In this document: positions 25,241 through 32,523 of the stretch, in pieces
How the letters are laid out: every line of letters begins with the position of its first letter
Numbering within the stretch: position 1 is the first letter of the stretch
Source of the DNA: Acidobacteriota bacterium
GTDB lineage: Bacteria; Acidobacteriota; Terriglobia; Terriglobales; Acidobacteriaceae
Length of the DNA stretch: 38,805 bases
NCBI GenBank assembly: GCA_021828835.1
Contig: JAJZCY010000009.1
Coordinates: 1-38,805 of the forward strand
Reading direction: 5' to 3'
Program-made: the position numbers and the translations under genes
Notes under the pieces: generated by a model
What the model was told of the DNA's origin: nothing
Database searches by the model: none
Seen by the model: only the letters and a program-made list of their open reading frames with translations

Positions 25241-26073
25241 GCGCCGCGCCCGCTTCCCTCCCTGCGGCTTCAGAAGGTGCACCGGCGCCGGTGGTCGCGG
25301 TGCGCCATGCGACGGTCTCCTTCGGCGGATCGCCGGTGCTCGAGGACATCACTTTCTCCGTGGCGCCCGGCGAAACCCGCATCCTGCTGGGACCGGCCGG
25401 AGTAGGCAAAAGCGTGCTGCTGAAGCTGGTCAACGGCCTCATCCGCCCCGATCCCGGCACCGTGGAGCTCTTCGGAGAAGAGATCACCTCCATGCCGGAA
25501 GACCGGCTCTTTCCCCTTCGCGCCCGCACCGGAATGGTCTTTCAGGAGGGCGCGCTCTTCGATTCGCTCTCCGTGCGGGACAACGTAGCCTACCAACTGA
25601 TCCAGGATCCGAATACTCCAGACCAGGAGATCGACGCGCGCGTCCGCGAGGCGCTCCGCTTCGTGGGTCTGGAGGAGACATTTTCGCTGTTTCCCGCGAG
25701 CCTCTCGGGCGGCATGCGGCGGCGTGTCGCCATCGCCCGCGCGCTCATCAACAACCCGGAGTTCCTGCTTTACGACTCTCCGACCGGCGGCCTGGATCCG
25801 GTCACCTCAACCACGATCATGGAACTGGTGATGCGCCAGCGCGACGCGCACGGCACACCATCCCTGCTGGTGACACACCGGCTTCAAGACGCTTTCATGC
25901 TCTGCACCCATCGCTTCGATGAGGAAAAGGGAGCCGCAGTGGCGCTGCCCAAAGGCGAGACCGTTCGCAACACCACGTTCCTGATGCTGGAGGAGGGCCG
26001 GCTGATCTTCGATGGCTCTCTCGAGGAGCTGGTGCACAGCGAAAATGCCTTCGTCCGCGAGTTCATTCAGTAG
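25237..26073 (+). CDS. MlaF-like ABC transporter ATPase with atypical Walker B
   Basis: A 278-residue ATPase translationally coupled to the MlaE-like permease (ATGA overlap). Walker A is GPAGVGKS (52-59), the Q loop VFQEGALFDSLSVRDNV, and the signature LSGGMRRRVAIARAL. The D loop/Walker B region reads FLLYDSPTGGLDP: the catalytic glutamate that normally follows the Walker B Asp is Ser181. The switch histidine in SLLVTHRL is present. About 20 extra residues (after THRFDEEKGAAV) separate the H loop from the C-terminus. It likely powers lipid transport with MlaE, but the missing Glu means ATP hydrolysis may be slow or use another base. The ORF track start lies inside the permease gene. Confidence 0.9.
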   Translation: MSAAPASLPAASEGAPAPVVAVRHATVSFGGSPVLEDITFSVAPGETRILLGPAGVGKSVLLKLVNGLIRPDPGTVELFGEEITSMPEDRLFPLRARTGMVFQEGALFDSLSVRDNVAYQLIQDPNTPDQEIDARVREALRFVGLEETFSLFPASLSGGMRRRVAIARALINNPEFLLYDSPTGGLDPVTSTTIMELVMRQRDAHGTPSLLVTHRLQDAFMLCTHRFDEEKGAAVALPKGETVRNTTFLMLEEGRLIFDGSLEELVHSENAFVREFIQ

Positions 26074-26094
26074 CGCGCCGGTCTTGCGCGGTGC

Positions 26095-26418
26095 TTATCT
26101 GCGGGCACGGGCTTGTCCGGTGTTCTTCCACAAGATGGCTGCAAGCAGCGCAATCCTGGAACTGAAGCGCATCAGGAAGACCCAGGCGTTGCCCAGGTTG
26201 GGATGCCGCAGGGTGATCTCATAGGCGTCGCTGCCCGCTTGCATCAGGAAGAAGATCGCGAAACCGAGAAAGAGCACATCCCGGGTCTCGCGCCAGAAGC
26301 GCAGAAAAAACAGCCCCGCCACCATCGAGAGTGCGGCGGCGCAGCCCACCAGAAACAGGTCGGCGGAGGGATGGGCCACCGGAGCCATCGGGATATGCAG
26401 CAGGGCGGCGGCCATCAT
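26095..26418 (-). CDS. Small membrane protein (DUF5985-like), downstream copy
   Basis: A 107-residue protein with three hydrophobic segments (FLVGCAAALSMVAGLFFLRFW, VLFLGFAIFFLMQAGSDA and a C-terminal helix). It resembles its upstream neighbour in layout: a helix, an FxRxxR-type basic turn, then FLGFAIFFL. I associate this with DUF5985, function unknown. The start at 26418 overlaps the neighbour's TGA (ATGA), with GGGAG 5 bases upstream, so the two are translationally coupled and may form a complex. The ORF track's 26430 start has no ribosome binding site. Confidence 0.7.
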   Translation of the reverse strand: MMAAALLHIPMAPVAHPSADLFLVGCAAALSMVAGLFFLRFWRETRDVLFLGFAIFFLMQAGSDAYEITLRHPNLGNAWVFLMRFSSRIALLAAILWKNTGQARARR

Positions 26419-26672
26419 CTGCTCTCCCATACCAGGCCGTACACCAGGATCGCGACCGCCAGCGCGGCCGATGCAGTGCGATAGGTGAAGAAATCAATGG
26501 AGGGAAATAGAACCAGGTCGGCGATCGCAAACAGGCTGCCGATGGTGAGGATCACAAAACAGATTCCACTCCACAGCAACAGTCTGCCGCGCGTGCGGAA
26601 ATAGGCCCGCAGCAGCAGGAACGCGCAGAGCAGAGTAGTCAGAAACGTGAGAATGTTGAGCGTTTCCGTCAT
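26415..26672 (-). CDS. Small membrane protein (DUF5985-like), upstream copy
   Basis: An 85-residue, three-helix membrane protein (ILTFLTTLLCAFLLLRAYFRTRGRLLLW..., FVILTIGSLFAIADLVLF, ASAALAVAILVYGLVW). The motif of a first helix followed by RAYFRTR and a short loop is shared with the next gene, suggesting an ancient tandem duplication. Function is unknown; DUF5985 is my best family guess. It is coupled to the downstream copy by a 4-base overlap. The preceding 160 bases up to the response regulator hold no recognised gene. Confidence 0.7.
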   Translation of the reverse strand: MTETLNILTFLTTLLCAFLLLRAYFRTRGRLLLWSGICFVILTIGSLFAIADLVLFPSIDFFTYRTASAALAVAILVYGLVWESR

Positions 26673-26832
26673 GATCCGGTTCTTCTTTGATATTGCAGGA
26701 CGGGGGAGACGCTTTCAATGTACCATGCTCAAGCCTCGCGCACTTCCAGGCGAAGCGCTCGAGCCGCGATCGTGCGCGCCTTCGCAGCTTTCGATCCCCG
26801 TCTGGCAGCGTGACGAGCGTTGCCGCCCGACG

Positions 26833-27216
26833 CTAGTGCACCGACAGCAGCCGCGAAGCCTTTTGCAGCATGAGATCGGGATGGACGGGTTTCTCCAGGA
26901 TCTCGAAGGGATGGCCCGATTGGGCGGCGGCGCTTGCCAGTTGCGCGGTGCTGGGGTTTCCAGAGAACAGCAGGATCTGGCAGGAGGGCCGGCGGCTGGC
27001 TAGTTCGATCGCCAGCTCAATACCGCTCATCTTAGGCAGTACCACGTCCAAAATCACCAGGGCCGGCTGCCAAGTAGCCATAATTTCAATAGCTTCCTCT
27101 GCCGAGTAGGTCGCGCGCGCCTCGTAACCGGCAATCGTAAAGATCGTGGCCAACGTGTCGGATGTCCACCGCTCGTCGTCTACGATCAGAACTTTTTGAC
27201 CCTTGGAAGCCAGCAT
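26833..27216 (-). CDS. Single-domain response regulator (receiver only)
   Basis: A 127-residue CheY-like receiver with no output domain. It has the acidic pocket in VLIVDDERW (Asp13/Asp14), phospho-acceptor Asp57 in LVILDVVLPKMSGIE, a Ser in LLFSGN at the switch position, and the conserved Lys in ILEKPVHP. It probably relays phosphate or binds a partner protein. No kinase gene adjoins it, so its partner cannot be named. It is on the same strand as the two small membrane proteins downstream, but 160 bases separate them. Confidence 0.9.
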   Translation of the reverse strand: MLASKGQKVLIVDDERWTSDTLATIFTIAGYEARATYSAEEAIEIMATWQPALVILDVVLPKMSGIELAIELASRRPSCQILLFSGNPSTAQLASAAAQSGHPFEILEKPVHPDLMLQKASRLLSVH

Positions 27217-27483
27217 GGGTATACCTGAGGAGCAGCGAAATCATGCCGAATTGGTCTGGAAATTGTGCCCGGGGGATCGAGCTCTAGGTCGGACTTTGGC
27301 GCGAACCCAGGGGTGCGCAACTAGCTCATTATGCCAGGGGCAGGCTGTTTTCGTCCCGTTCTGCAACGCAGGTCCAGATGAAGCGTCACAAAATCTGCCT
27401 GATTCGCACGCATACGCCACCGCCAATTCCTGAGAAGAAATTCTCTTGAAATGCGTTGCCAGAAATCAGGATGGAGAAAAACA
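27217..27483. other. Intergenic, no gene recognised
   Basis: Upstream region of the lone receiver gene and downstream of the peroxiredoxin terminator. Short frames on both strands show no convincing protein character. It should contain the receiver gene's promoter, which I could not identify with confidence. Confidence 0.4.
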
Positions 27484-27532
27484 AGGAGGCCTACGCGATT
27501 TCAGCCAGCCGAAACATCGCTTACGGCCTCCT
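27484..27532 (-). terminator. Intrinsic terminator of the peroxiredoxin gene
   Basis: AGGAGGCC (27484-27491) pairs with GGCCTCCT (27525-27532), and inside it GCGAT (27495-27499) pairs with ATCGC (27516-27520). On the minus strand the stem is followed by TTGTTTTTC. It starts 11 bases after the peroxiredoxin stop codon, the expected position for an intrinsic terminator. Confidence 0.8.
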
Positions 27533-27542
27533 CAACAACGGC

Positions 27543-28016
27543 TTATTTCTGCCTGTGCTTCCACTCGTGGAGCAGCGCCAGCACCTCCTCGGCGTGACCC
27601 TCAGGCTTCACTTTGGGAAAGATGTGAATGAGCGTGCGGTCGGGGCCGATTAGAAACGTGGTCCGCTCGATACCCATTACCTTCTTGCCGTACATGTTCT
27701 TTTCCTTGAGCACGCCAAACTGGTTGCAGACCTTCTCATCGACATCGGCCAAGAGCGTGTAAGGCAGGTTGAACTTGGCCTTGAACTTCGCCTGGTCGCG
27801 GGGTGTGTCGCGGGAGATGCCGAGCACCACCGCGCCAGCATCTTGCAACTTCTGGAAGGTGTCGCGGAAGCCGCAGGCCTCGATGGTGCAGCCGGGGGTA
27901 TCCGCACGGGGATAGAAGAAGAGGATAACGGGTTTGCCCGAGTAATCCGAGAGGCTGACGGTCTTCTCCTCGTCGGTCTGGAGCGTGAAATCGGCGACTT
28001 TCTCGTTGATTTCCAT
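27543..28016 (-). CDS. bcp: Thiol peroxidase, Bcp/PrxQ-type peroxiredoxin
   Basis: A 157-residue atypical two-cysteine peroxiredoxin. The peroxidatic Cys43 and resolving Cys48 lie in ADTPGCTIEACGFRD, the classic Bcp spacing of four residues between them. The thioredoxin-fold strand VILFFYPRADTPG and the later GVSRDT-like LGISRDTPRDQAKF and RTTFLIGPD support the call. It reduces hydrogen peroxide and organic hydroperoxides using thioredoxin. Length matches E. coli Bcp. AGGTCC lies upstream of the ATG at 28016, and a strong terminator follows the stop, so it is probably a single-gene transcript. Confidence 0.95.
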   Translation of the reverse strand: MEINEKVADFTLQTDEEKTVSLSDYSGKPVILFFYPRADTPGCTIEACGFRDTFQKLQDAGAVVLGISRDTPRDQAKFKAKFNLPYTLLADVDEKVCNQFGVLKEKNMYGKKVMGIERTTFLIGPDRTLIHIFPKVKPEGHAEEVLALLHEWKHRQK

Positions 28017-28173
28017 GGGAAGGACCTCGCAACTAGGATGATAGGCGATTTGGCCGCTGCACAGCGATTCTTTCCAGTGTGGCGGCCGTGCGTCTAATCT
28101 CGTAACGACGCCGGGATGCGGTGGGCAGCCGCATCCAAGGGAAAGCGCCGCGAAGAGTTACGGAGAGCACAAT

Positions 28174-29613
28174 TTGCATGGTCAGGCCAATAATTCGCCC
28201 CGCAGGCTGGCTGCCTGGATAGCGGGCGTCCTCTGCTGCCTGGCTGCGCTGCCGGCAGTTGCCCAGTATCCAGGCCAGATCAGCACCAAGCCCAAGAACG
28301 TGCCGCCCCTGCGCGCGGTGGCCGTCATCGAGTGGACCGGAACCCTGAAGAAGCCGACCGCCAGCCGGGTGATTCCCATCAGCGTCTGGGATGGGACAAC
28401 GCTTCAGGATGCCGGCATCTACCTGGCGCGGCCCGCGCCTCTCGCGCTGCAAAGCGAGACCGAATACGTGCTTCAGAAAGACGGCCGCGACGACGGCCTG
28501 TTCGACGTGAGCGAAGCCGCCAACCAGGGCGGCACTTGGATCGGCTTCGGCGAGTGGAAGCCCTTGCCCACCGGGCCCTCGCCCGCCGAGCTGGCCCGGG
28601 AGCGCGCCAATCGGGAGTTCGCAGCGGAGGACGCGGGCGATGAGGACGAGCCTGTCCTGCACCGCAAATATCATCCCGGCGATGCGCAATCCGCGGGCGG
28701 CAAAGCCGGAAAGACTGCCAACAACGCGCCCGCGCCCGATCCGGACCGCCCCCGGCTGGGCGGCGACGACACTACAAGCGGAAGCTCGACGACGGCGGAC
28801 AACAATGCGCCGCCCCCCGATCCCGACCGGCCGCGCCTCAAGGCCGATGACAACTCCAAGCCGGCGAAGGCCCCTAGCTCCGGCGCCGGCCAGGACATGG
28901 CTCATGTGACGGATCTTCCCAACATCGCCGACCCCGACCGGCCCCGGCTGGCCTATGGCAAGCCGGCCGATTACCAGGGGCCGGCGGTCAAGCCGACGGT
29001 CATGGGGCTGCCCCCGGATATGCACCAGCAGGTCGGCATCTCCGACGTGCGCAAGATTCAGAACCACCCCTGGGACTACAGTTGGGCCAATCCGGCCGAC
29101 GCCCTGAAGATGAAGACCGCTCTGGAACAGATCGCCCGCAAGGCGATGGGCCTCGACCAGCCCGCCGCTCAGGCGCCAGCCTCAAAGAGCAAGCGGACTT
29201 CGCGCACCCGCAAAGCGGCGGCCCCGCCTCCGCCCCCGGTTCCGCTCGAAGACGAGCAGTTCCGGGTGCTTGAGCTGACCTACGGCTCCGGCGCGACGAT
29301 GGTCTTCTCCGCCCATACCAAGGGCGCCGGCGCCGCCGAGAAGTTCATCACCCTGATTGCCCAGCCCGATCTTTACGGCGGAGTCATGGTCCTCTATAAG
29401 AACCTCACGGACGCCGATCACCTGGACCTGACGCCCCGGATGCGGCTAGTGGATGCTGTCGATGCGGAAGGCGACAACCGGGGCGAGCTGCTCTTCGAGC
29501 TGCGCGGCAAGATCCAGCGCGAGTTCGCGCTGTTCCGCGTGGTGCGCGGCCAGGCCACCGAAATCTTCGTGACCAGTCCGCTGGGTCAGGGCCGGGCTGC
29601 CGCTGCCGAATAA
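28174..29613 (+). CDS. Secreted protein with DPDRPRL repeats, unknown function
   Basis: A 479-residue protein that I cannot name. An N-terminal signal peptide (RRLAAWIAGVLCCLAALPAVAQ) is followed by a globular region (about 25-150). A low-complexity Pro/Asp-rich linker contains three DPDRPRL units (in APAPDPDRPRL, APPPDPDRPRL and IADPDRPRL). The C-terminal region (about 345-479) looks folded, with LELTYGSGATMVFSAHTKGAG and FITLIAQPDLYGGVMVLYKN. The frame opens at TTG 28174, supported by GGAGAG 7 bases upstream; the nearby ATG at 28178 is out of frame and hits a stop. Export to the periplasm is likely. No functional hint comes from the neighbours. Confidence 0.75.
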   Translation: MHGQANNSPRRLAAWIAGVLCCLAALPAVAQYPGQISTKPKNVPPLRAVAVIEWTGTLKKPTASRVIPISVWDGTTLQDAGIYLARPAPLALQSETEYVLQKDGRDDGLFDVSEAANQGGTWIGFGEWKPLPTGPSPAELARERANREFAAEDAGDEDEPVLHRKYHPGDAQSAGGKAGKTANNAPAPDPDRPRLGGDDTTSGSSTTADNNAPPPDPDRPRLKADDNSKPAKAPSSGAGQDMAHVTDLPNIADPDRPRLAYGKPADYQGPAVKPTVMGLPPDMHQQVGISDVRKIQNHPWDYSWANPADALKMKTALEQIARKAMGLDQPAAQAPASKSKRTSRTRKAAAPPPPPVPLEDEQFRVLELTYGSGATMVFSAHTKGAGAAEKFITLIAQPDLYGGVMVLYKNLTDADHLDLTPRMRLVDAVDAEGDNRGELLFELRGKIQREFALFRVVRGQATEIFVTSPLGQGRAAAAE

Positions 29614-29620
29614 GCGATTT

Positions 29621-29686
29621 CGGGGAGCCGCAAAGGCTCTACCGCCCGGTCGAATGCAGGTTGCAACACCAACCGGAGGCTCCCCG
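29621..29686 (+). promoter_or_regulatory. Structured leader with two alternative helices before the desaturase gene
   Basis: CGGGGAGCC (29621-29629) can pair with GGCTCCCCG (29678-29686), with an inner CCGGT/ACCGG helix (29646-29650 with 29672-29676). The same GAGCC can instead pair locally with GGCTC at 29635-29639. Neither is followed by a T-run. It lies 8 bases after the preceding stop and about 130 bases before the desaturase start, and may be a 3' end structure or a leader element. Confidence 0.4.
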
Positions 29687-29814
29687 CCGCGCCCCTTGGC
29701 CGCCATTCCGGCCCGCATCAAAAATGGAAGGCCAAACGGCTCTCTGTGCAACCCTCCTATACAATGAGGTAACATGGTGGGTTTCCCGACACCTCCTGAA
29801 GGACTTCCGAACGA

Positions 29815-30822
29815 ATGGCAACACCCGTAGCTTCCCCTTCCACCCAAACTGCCACCGACGTACTGACCTTTCCTGACCATCAGGAAGCAGAGACGCAGCC
29901 CCACAAGCCCCTGCACCCTGTGCATGCAGTCCCCGCGCGCGAGCAGATTCGCATGGGCCGCTCGGTCACGGTCAAGGAAGGACTGAATACCGGCACGCTC
30001 GCCATCATCATCCTCTTCCACCTGGGAGCAGCCGCCGCGCTGTTCTTCTTCAGCTGGGAGCGGTTGCTGGTGATGTCGATTCTGTATGTGCTGGCCATTA
30101 ACGTGGGTATCGGCATGTGCTATCACCGCCTGCTGACACACCGCGGCTACCAGGTGCCAAAGTGGATTGAGTACGCCATGACCGTCTGCGCCACTCTCGC
30201 GCTCGAGGGCGGACCGATCTTCTGGGTGTCCACGCATCGCGTGCACCATCAGCTCAGCGACCAGCAGGGCGATCCGCACACACCGCGCGAAGGCGCCTGG
30301 TGGGCGCACACCGGCTGGATCTTCTTCGGCGAGGCTCTGCATTCGCAGCCGGCCGCGCTCAGCCGCTACTCGCCCGACCTGGCCCGCGACCGCTTCCATG
30401 TGTGGCTGAGCAAGTGGCACTGGGTACCGATGGTCATCAGCGGCCTGCTGCTGGTGGGTCTGGGCTGGGCCTTCGGCGGCCCGGTCAACGCGCTGGGCAT
30501 GCTGCTGTGGGGCGTTTTCCTTCGTGTCACGCTCGGCCTGCACGCCACCTGGCTGGTGAACTCGGCCACGCACCTTTGGGGCAGCCGCCGCTTCCAGACG
30601 CGCGACGACTCGCGCAATAGCTGGTGGGTGGCGCTGTTGACGGGCGGCGAAGGCTGGCATAACAATCACCACGCTCACCCTGTGAGCGCCCGCCACGGTC
30701 TCACCTGGTACGAGGTCGACCCCAACTTCTGGGGCATCTGGATCCTCGCCAAGCTCGGCCTGGCCAAGAAGATCCAGGTGGCCAAGTTCGACCCCGCCAA
30801 CCCCAAGCCGGCAGGAGTATAG
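29815..30822 (+). CDS. Acyl-CoA/acyl-lipid fatty acid desaturase (delta-9 type)
   Basis: A 335-residue membrane di-iron desaturase. The three histidine boxes are complete: HRLLTH (104-109), HRVHH (141-145) and HNNHH in GEGWHNNHHAHP near residue 283. Hydrophobic helices occur around 60-100 and 200-245. Family members insert a double bond, usually at delta-9, into acyl chains of CoA thioesters or membrane lipids, adjusting membrane fluidity. The N-terminal 40 residues are a polar, His-containing extension with no clear domain. The ATG at 29815 has AAGGA about 11 bases upstream. A long palindromic terminator follows the stop. Confidence 0.93.
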   Translation: MATPVASPSTQTATDVLTFPDHQEAETQPHKPLHPVHAVPAREQIRMGRSVTVKEGLNTGTLAIIILFHLGAAAALFFFSWERLLVMSILYVLAINVGIGMCYHRLLTHRGYQVPKWIEYAMTVCATLALEGGPIFWVSTHRVHHQLSDQQGDPHTPREGAWWAHTGWIFFGEALHSQPAALSRYSPDLARDRFHVWLSKWHWVPMVISGLLLVGLGWAFGGPVNALGMLLWGVFLRVTLGLHATWLVNSATHLWGSRRFQTRDDSRNSWWVALLTGGEGWHNNHHAHPVSARHGLTWYEVDPNFWGIWILAKLGLAKKIQVAKFDPANPKPAGV

Positions 30823-30861
30823 CGGCAGGGAAGTCGGCACCAGGAGAAACAGCAAACCAGG

Positions 30862-30901
30862 AAAGTAAAAGCCCTCGCCAGCTGGCGAGGGCTTTTACTT
30901 T
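30862..30901. terminator. Bidirectional intrinsic terminator
   Basis: A perfect 40-base palindrome with 20-base arms meeting at 30881/30882. The core is GCCCTCGCCAG with its complement, flanked by an A-run on the left and a T-run on the right. It lies between the convergent desaturase and minus-strand hypothetical genes, and gives a GC stem followed by T residues on either strand. Confidence 0.9.
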
Positions 30902-30950
30902 TGGGTCCACAAGGCCGGTTGTACGGAGTCGGGCAACCGTCGCCCGGAGG

Positions 30951-31499
30951 CTATTGCATCTGGATGGCTGTCACTTCAAGCTCCATCGACCCCTTGCTGT
31001 CCAGGGAGTCGGATTTGAAGACGACGGTGGGCTTCCCAACCGGGACCAGGACATCGCCGGTCCAGACATTCTGGCGGAGAACTGGCTCGGAGACCCCTGC
31101 CACCACTCTGGGCGTCTCCATACTGCTGACTTCCGCGTGGAGATTAAAGGCAAGATGGTTTCCGTCTTCATGAATGTCGCTGGCGGTAATTTTTGTTCCG
31201 ATGTCGATGTACTGGAATTGATCCCCGCCGGTGCGAATGGGTATCTTGGAGCCAACCGTGACAGAACTGTTGCGCCTTCCCACAGCGTTGGCTGTAGTGC
31301 TGAACGAGCGGCTGTTCACCGGCTTGCCCGCTGAATCGAGCTCTTCGAGAACATAATCGAGGCGATAGAAATGGCCGGGCTGGGCGGCATCGGCGCGGTG
31401 GGCAGAATCCGCAGCTTTCGGCCCTTGCTGGGCAGGCGTGGAAACCGCGAATACCGGGACCAGCGCGAGAAGAGCAAAGCAGACGGCAAGTTTGCGCAT
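30951..31499 (-). CDS. Secreted hypothetical protein, unknown function
   Basis: A 182-residue protein with a signal peptide (MRKLAVCFALLALVPVFAVSTPAQ) and a single beta-rich domain. It contains FYRLDYVLEELDSAGKPVNSR, SKIPIRTGGDQFQYIDIGTK and VGKPTVVFKSDSLDSKG. I recall similar unnamed proteins in acidobacterial genomes but know no function. The ATG at 31499 has AAGGAGA 6 bases upstream; the longer ORF-track frame reads through the neighbouring gene. It starts 10 bases after the stop of the upstream minus-strand ORF, so the two are likely one operon, ending at the palindromic terminator at 30862. Confidence 0.85.
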   Translation of the reverse strand: MRKLAVCFALLALVPVFAVSTPAQQGPKAADSAHRADAAQPGHFYRLDYVLEELDSAGKPVNSRSFSTTANAVGRRNSSVTVGSKIPIRTGGDQFQYIDIGTKITASDIHEDGNHLAFNLHAEVSSMETPRVVAGVSEPVLRQNVWTGDVLVPVGKPTVVFKSDSLDSKGSMELEVTAIQMQ

Positions 31500-31509
31500 A
31501 AGGTTCTCC

Positions 31510-31839
31510 TTAGTTCGTGTTCGTGCCTTCATTGAGCGCATCGAGAGAAAGAGCATGAACCGACGCGAGAGGCAGCGGAACCTGCCCCTGCTCCGATTCG
31601 GCAAGAGCTTGCTGGGCCGCGGGCGGCGCATGCGCAACGTAATCGGCAAGCGCGCGCTCCTGCGGGGTCGGCGGGGTGGGAGTTGGGAAGACATCGAGCT
31701 TAGGAAGCCGGCGGAAGACAAAGCGCGCCCGGCGCTGTACCAGGGAGGTGAATGCCGCATCCTCAGCGCTCACGAGGCCTTCCCCATCTCGCATCTGCGG
31801 CCAGACCATTCCCCTCGAGGTGCAAGCATCCCCAACCAT
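31510..31839 (-). CDS. Hypothetical protein, proline-containing, upstream of secreted hypothetical
   Basis: A 109-residue frame that I do not recognise. The ATG at 31839 has AGGAGCG close upstream, and the stop lies 10 bases before the next gene, which supports it being real. The middle reads FRRLPKLDVFPTPTPPTPQERALADYV and the C-terminus is acidic and polar. No signal peptide or membrane segment is seen. The linked secreted protein downstream suggests a joint role, possibly an accessory or regulator. It could be a chance frame, though spacing argues against that. Confidence 0.55.
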   Translation of the reverse strand: MVGDACTSRGMVWPQMRDGEGLVSAEDAAFTSLVQRRARFVFRRLPKLDVFPTPTPPTPQERALADYVAHAPPAAQQALAESEQGQVPLPLASVHALSLDALNEGTNTN

Positions 31840-32014
31840 CCTCGCTCCTGTTACACACGCTAAGACGAGCAGACGTTTGCAGGTGTTCAGATATTTTAAG
31901 GATTCTTGCTAATGCGGAATGGAAATTTGGGAGCGAGCGCCCGGATAGCTGCGCGCTCTCAGGGGCGTAGCCACAGATCGGCCGTCCTAGCTCTCAAACG
32001 GCTGTTGTCCTTCC

Positions 32015-32347
32015 CTACCGCGTTGGCAGCGGATGGTTGGGAGGATGCCCTGCGGGAGGCAGCGGCCGGATCTTGCCGCCGTTGGCCCAGCTCAGGGCCA
32101 CAAACCAGCCGATGATCGTCCAGCCCAGCAGAACATTGACCACCACGATCCAAACACAGGACTGACAGCCGCGATAAATGGCGACGATGGTGGGCAGCAG
32201 GTAGATCCCGAGCATCACCAGGGCCATCAGGAAATTCACCGGGGCCAGCAGGTTTTCTACGTGCTCCGCGAGCCCGACCAGGAGGAGCAGCAGCGCCAGA
32301 AAGCCAAAACCTGCAATCATGATCAGGCGGAACAGCTTGCTTTCCAT
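32015..32347 (-). CDS. Superinfection-immunity-family membrane protein
   Basis: A 110-residue protein with two to three membrane helices. The stretch YLLPTIVAIYRGCQ, then VVNVLLGWTIIGWFVALSWA, is the signature of the superinfection immunity family named after phage T4 Imm. Most chromosomal members are unlinked to phages and have unknown roles. Start choice is clear: GGGAGG lies 6 bases before the ATG at 32347, while the ORF track's longer version adds 47 residues of unrelated character. The N-terminal helix is LFRLIMIAGFGFLALLLLLV. It is divergent from the ABC exporter operon that starts at 32524. No phage genes are nearby. Confidence 0.8.
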   Translation of the reverse strand: MESKLFRLIMIAGFGFLALLLLLVGLAEHVENLLAPVNFLMALVMLGIYLLPTIVAIYRGCQSCVWIVVVNVLLGWTIIGWFVALSWANGGKIRPLPPAGHPPNHPLPTR

Positions 32348-32523
32348 CGTCCACCTCCCCAATTGCGCCCCTAGTCTAGCCCCGAACCGGAGCGCGCGCA
32401 AGGATGCAGGCGACACGCGACCGGTCCGCGCTCCGATCGAGAAATGCGCGGCGCGAAAACGGTTTTCCACATGACGGCTTGGTGACAACTTGATCGCTCG
32501 GTAGTCAAAACCCGTGTTCTGAG

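Noticed and set aside
29446-30855. 469-residue minus-strand ORF
   Set aside because: Antisense to the desaturase, whose three histidine boxes are complete.
32015-32347. Possible phage remnant suggested by the superinfection-immunity protein
   Set aside because: No integrase, structural phage genes, tRNA or attachment repeats nearby; the family is common on chromosomes without phages.
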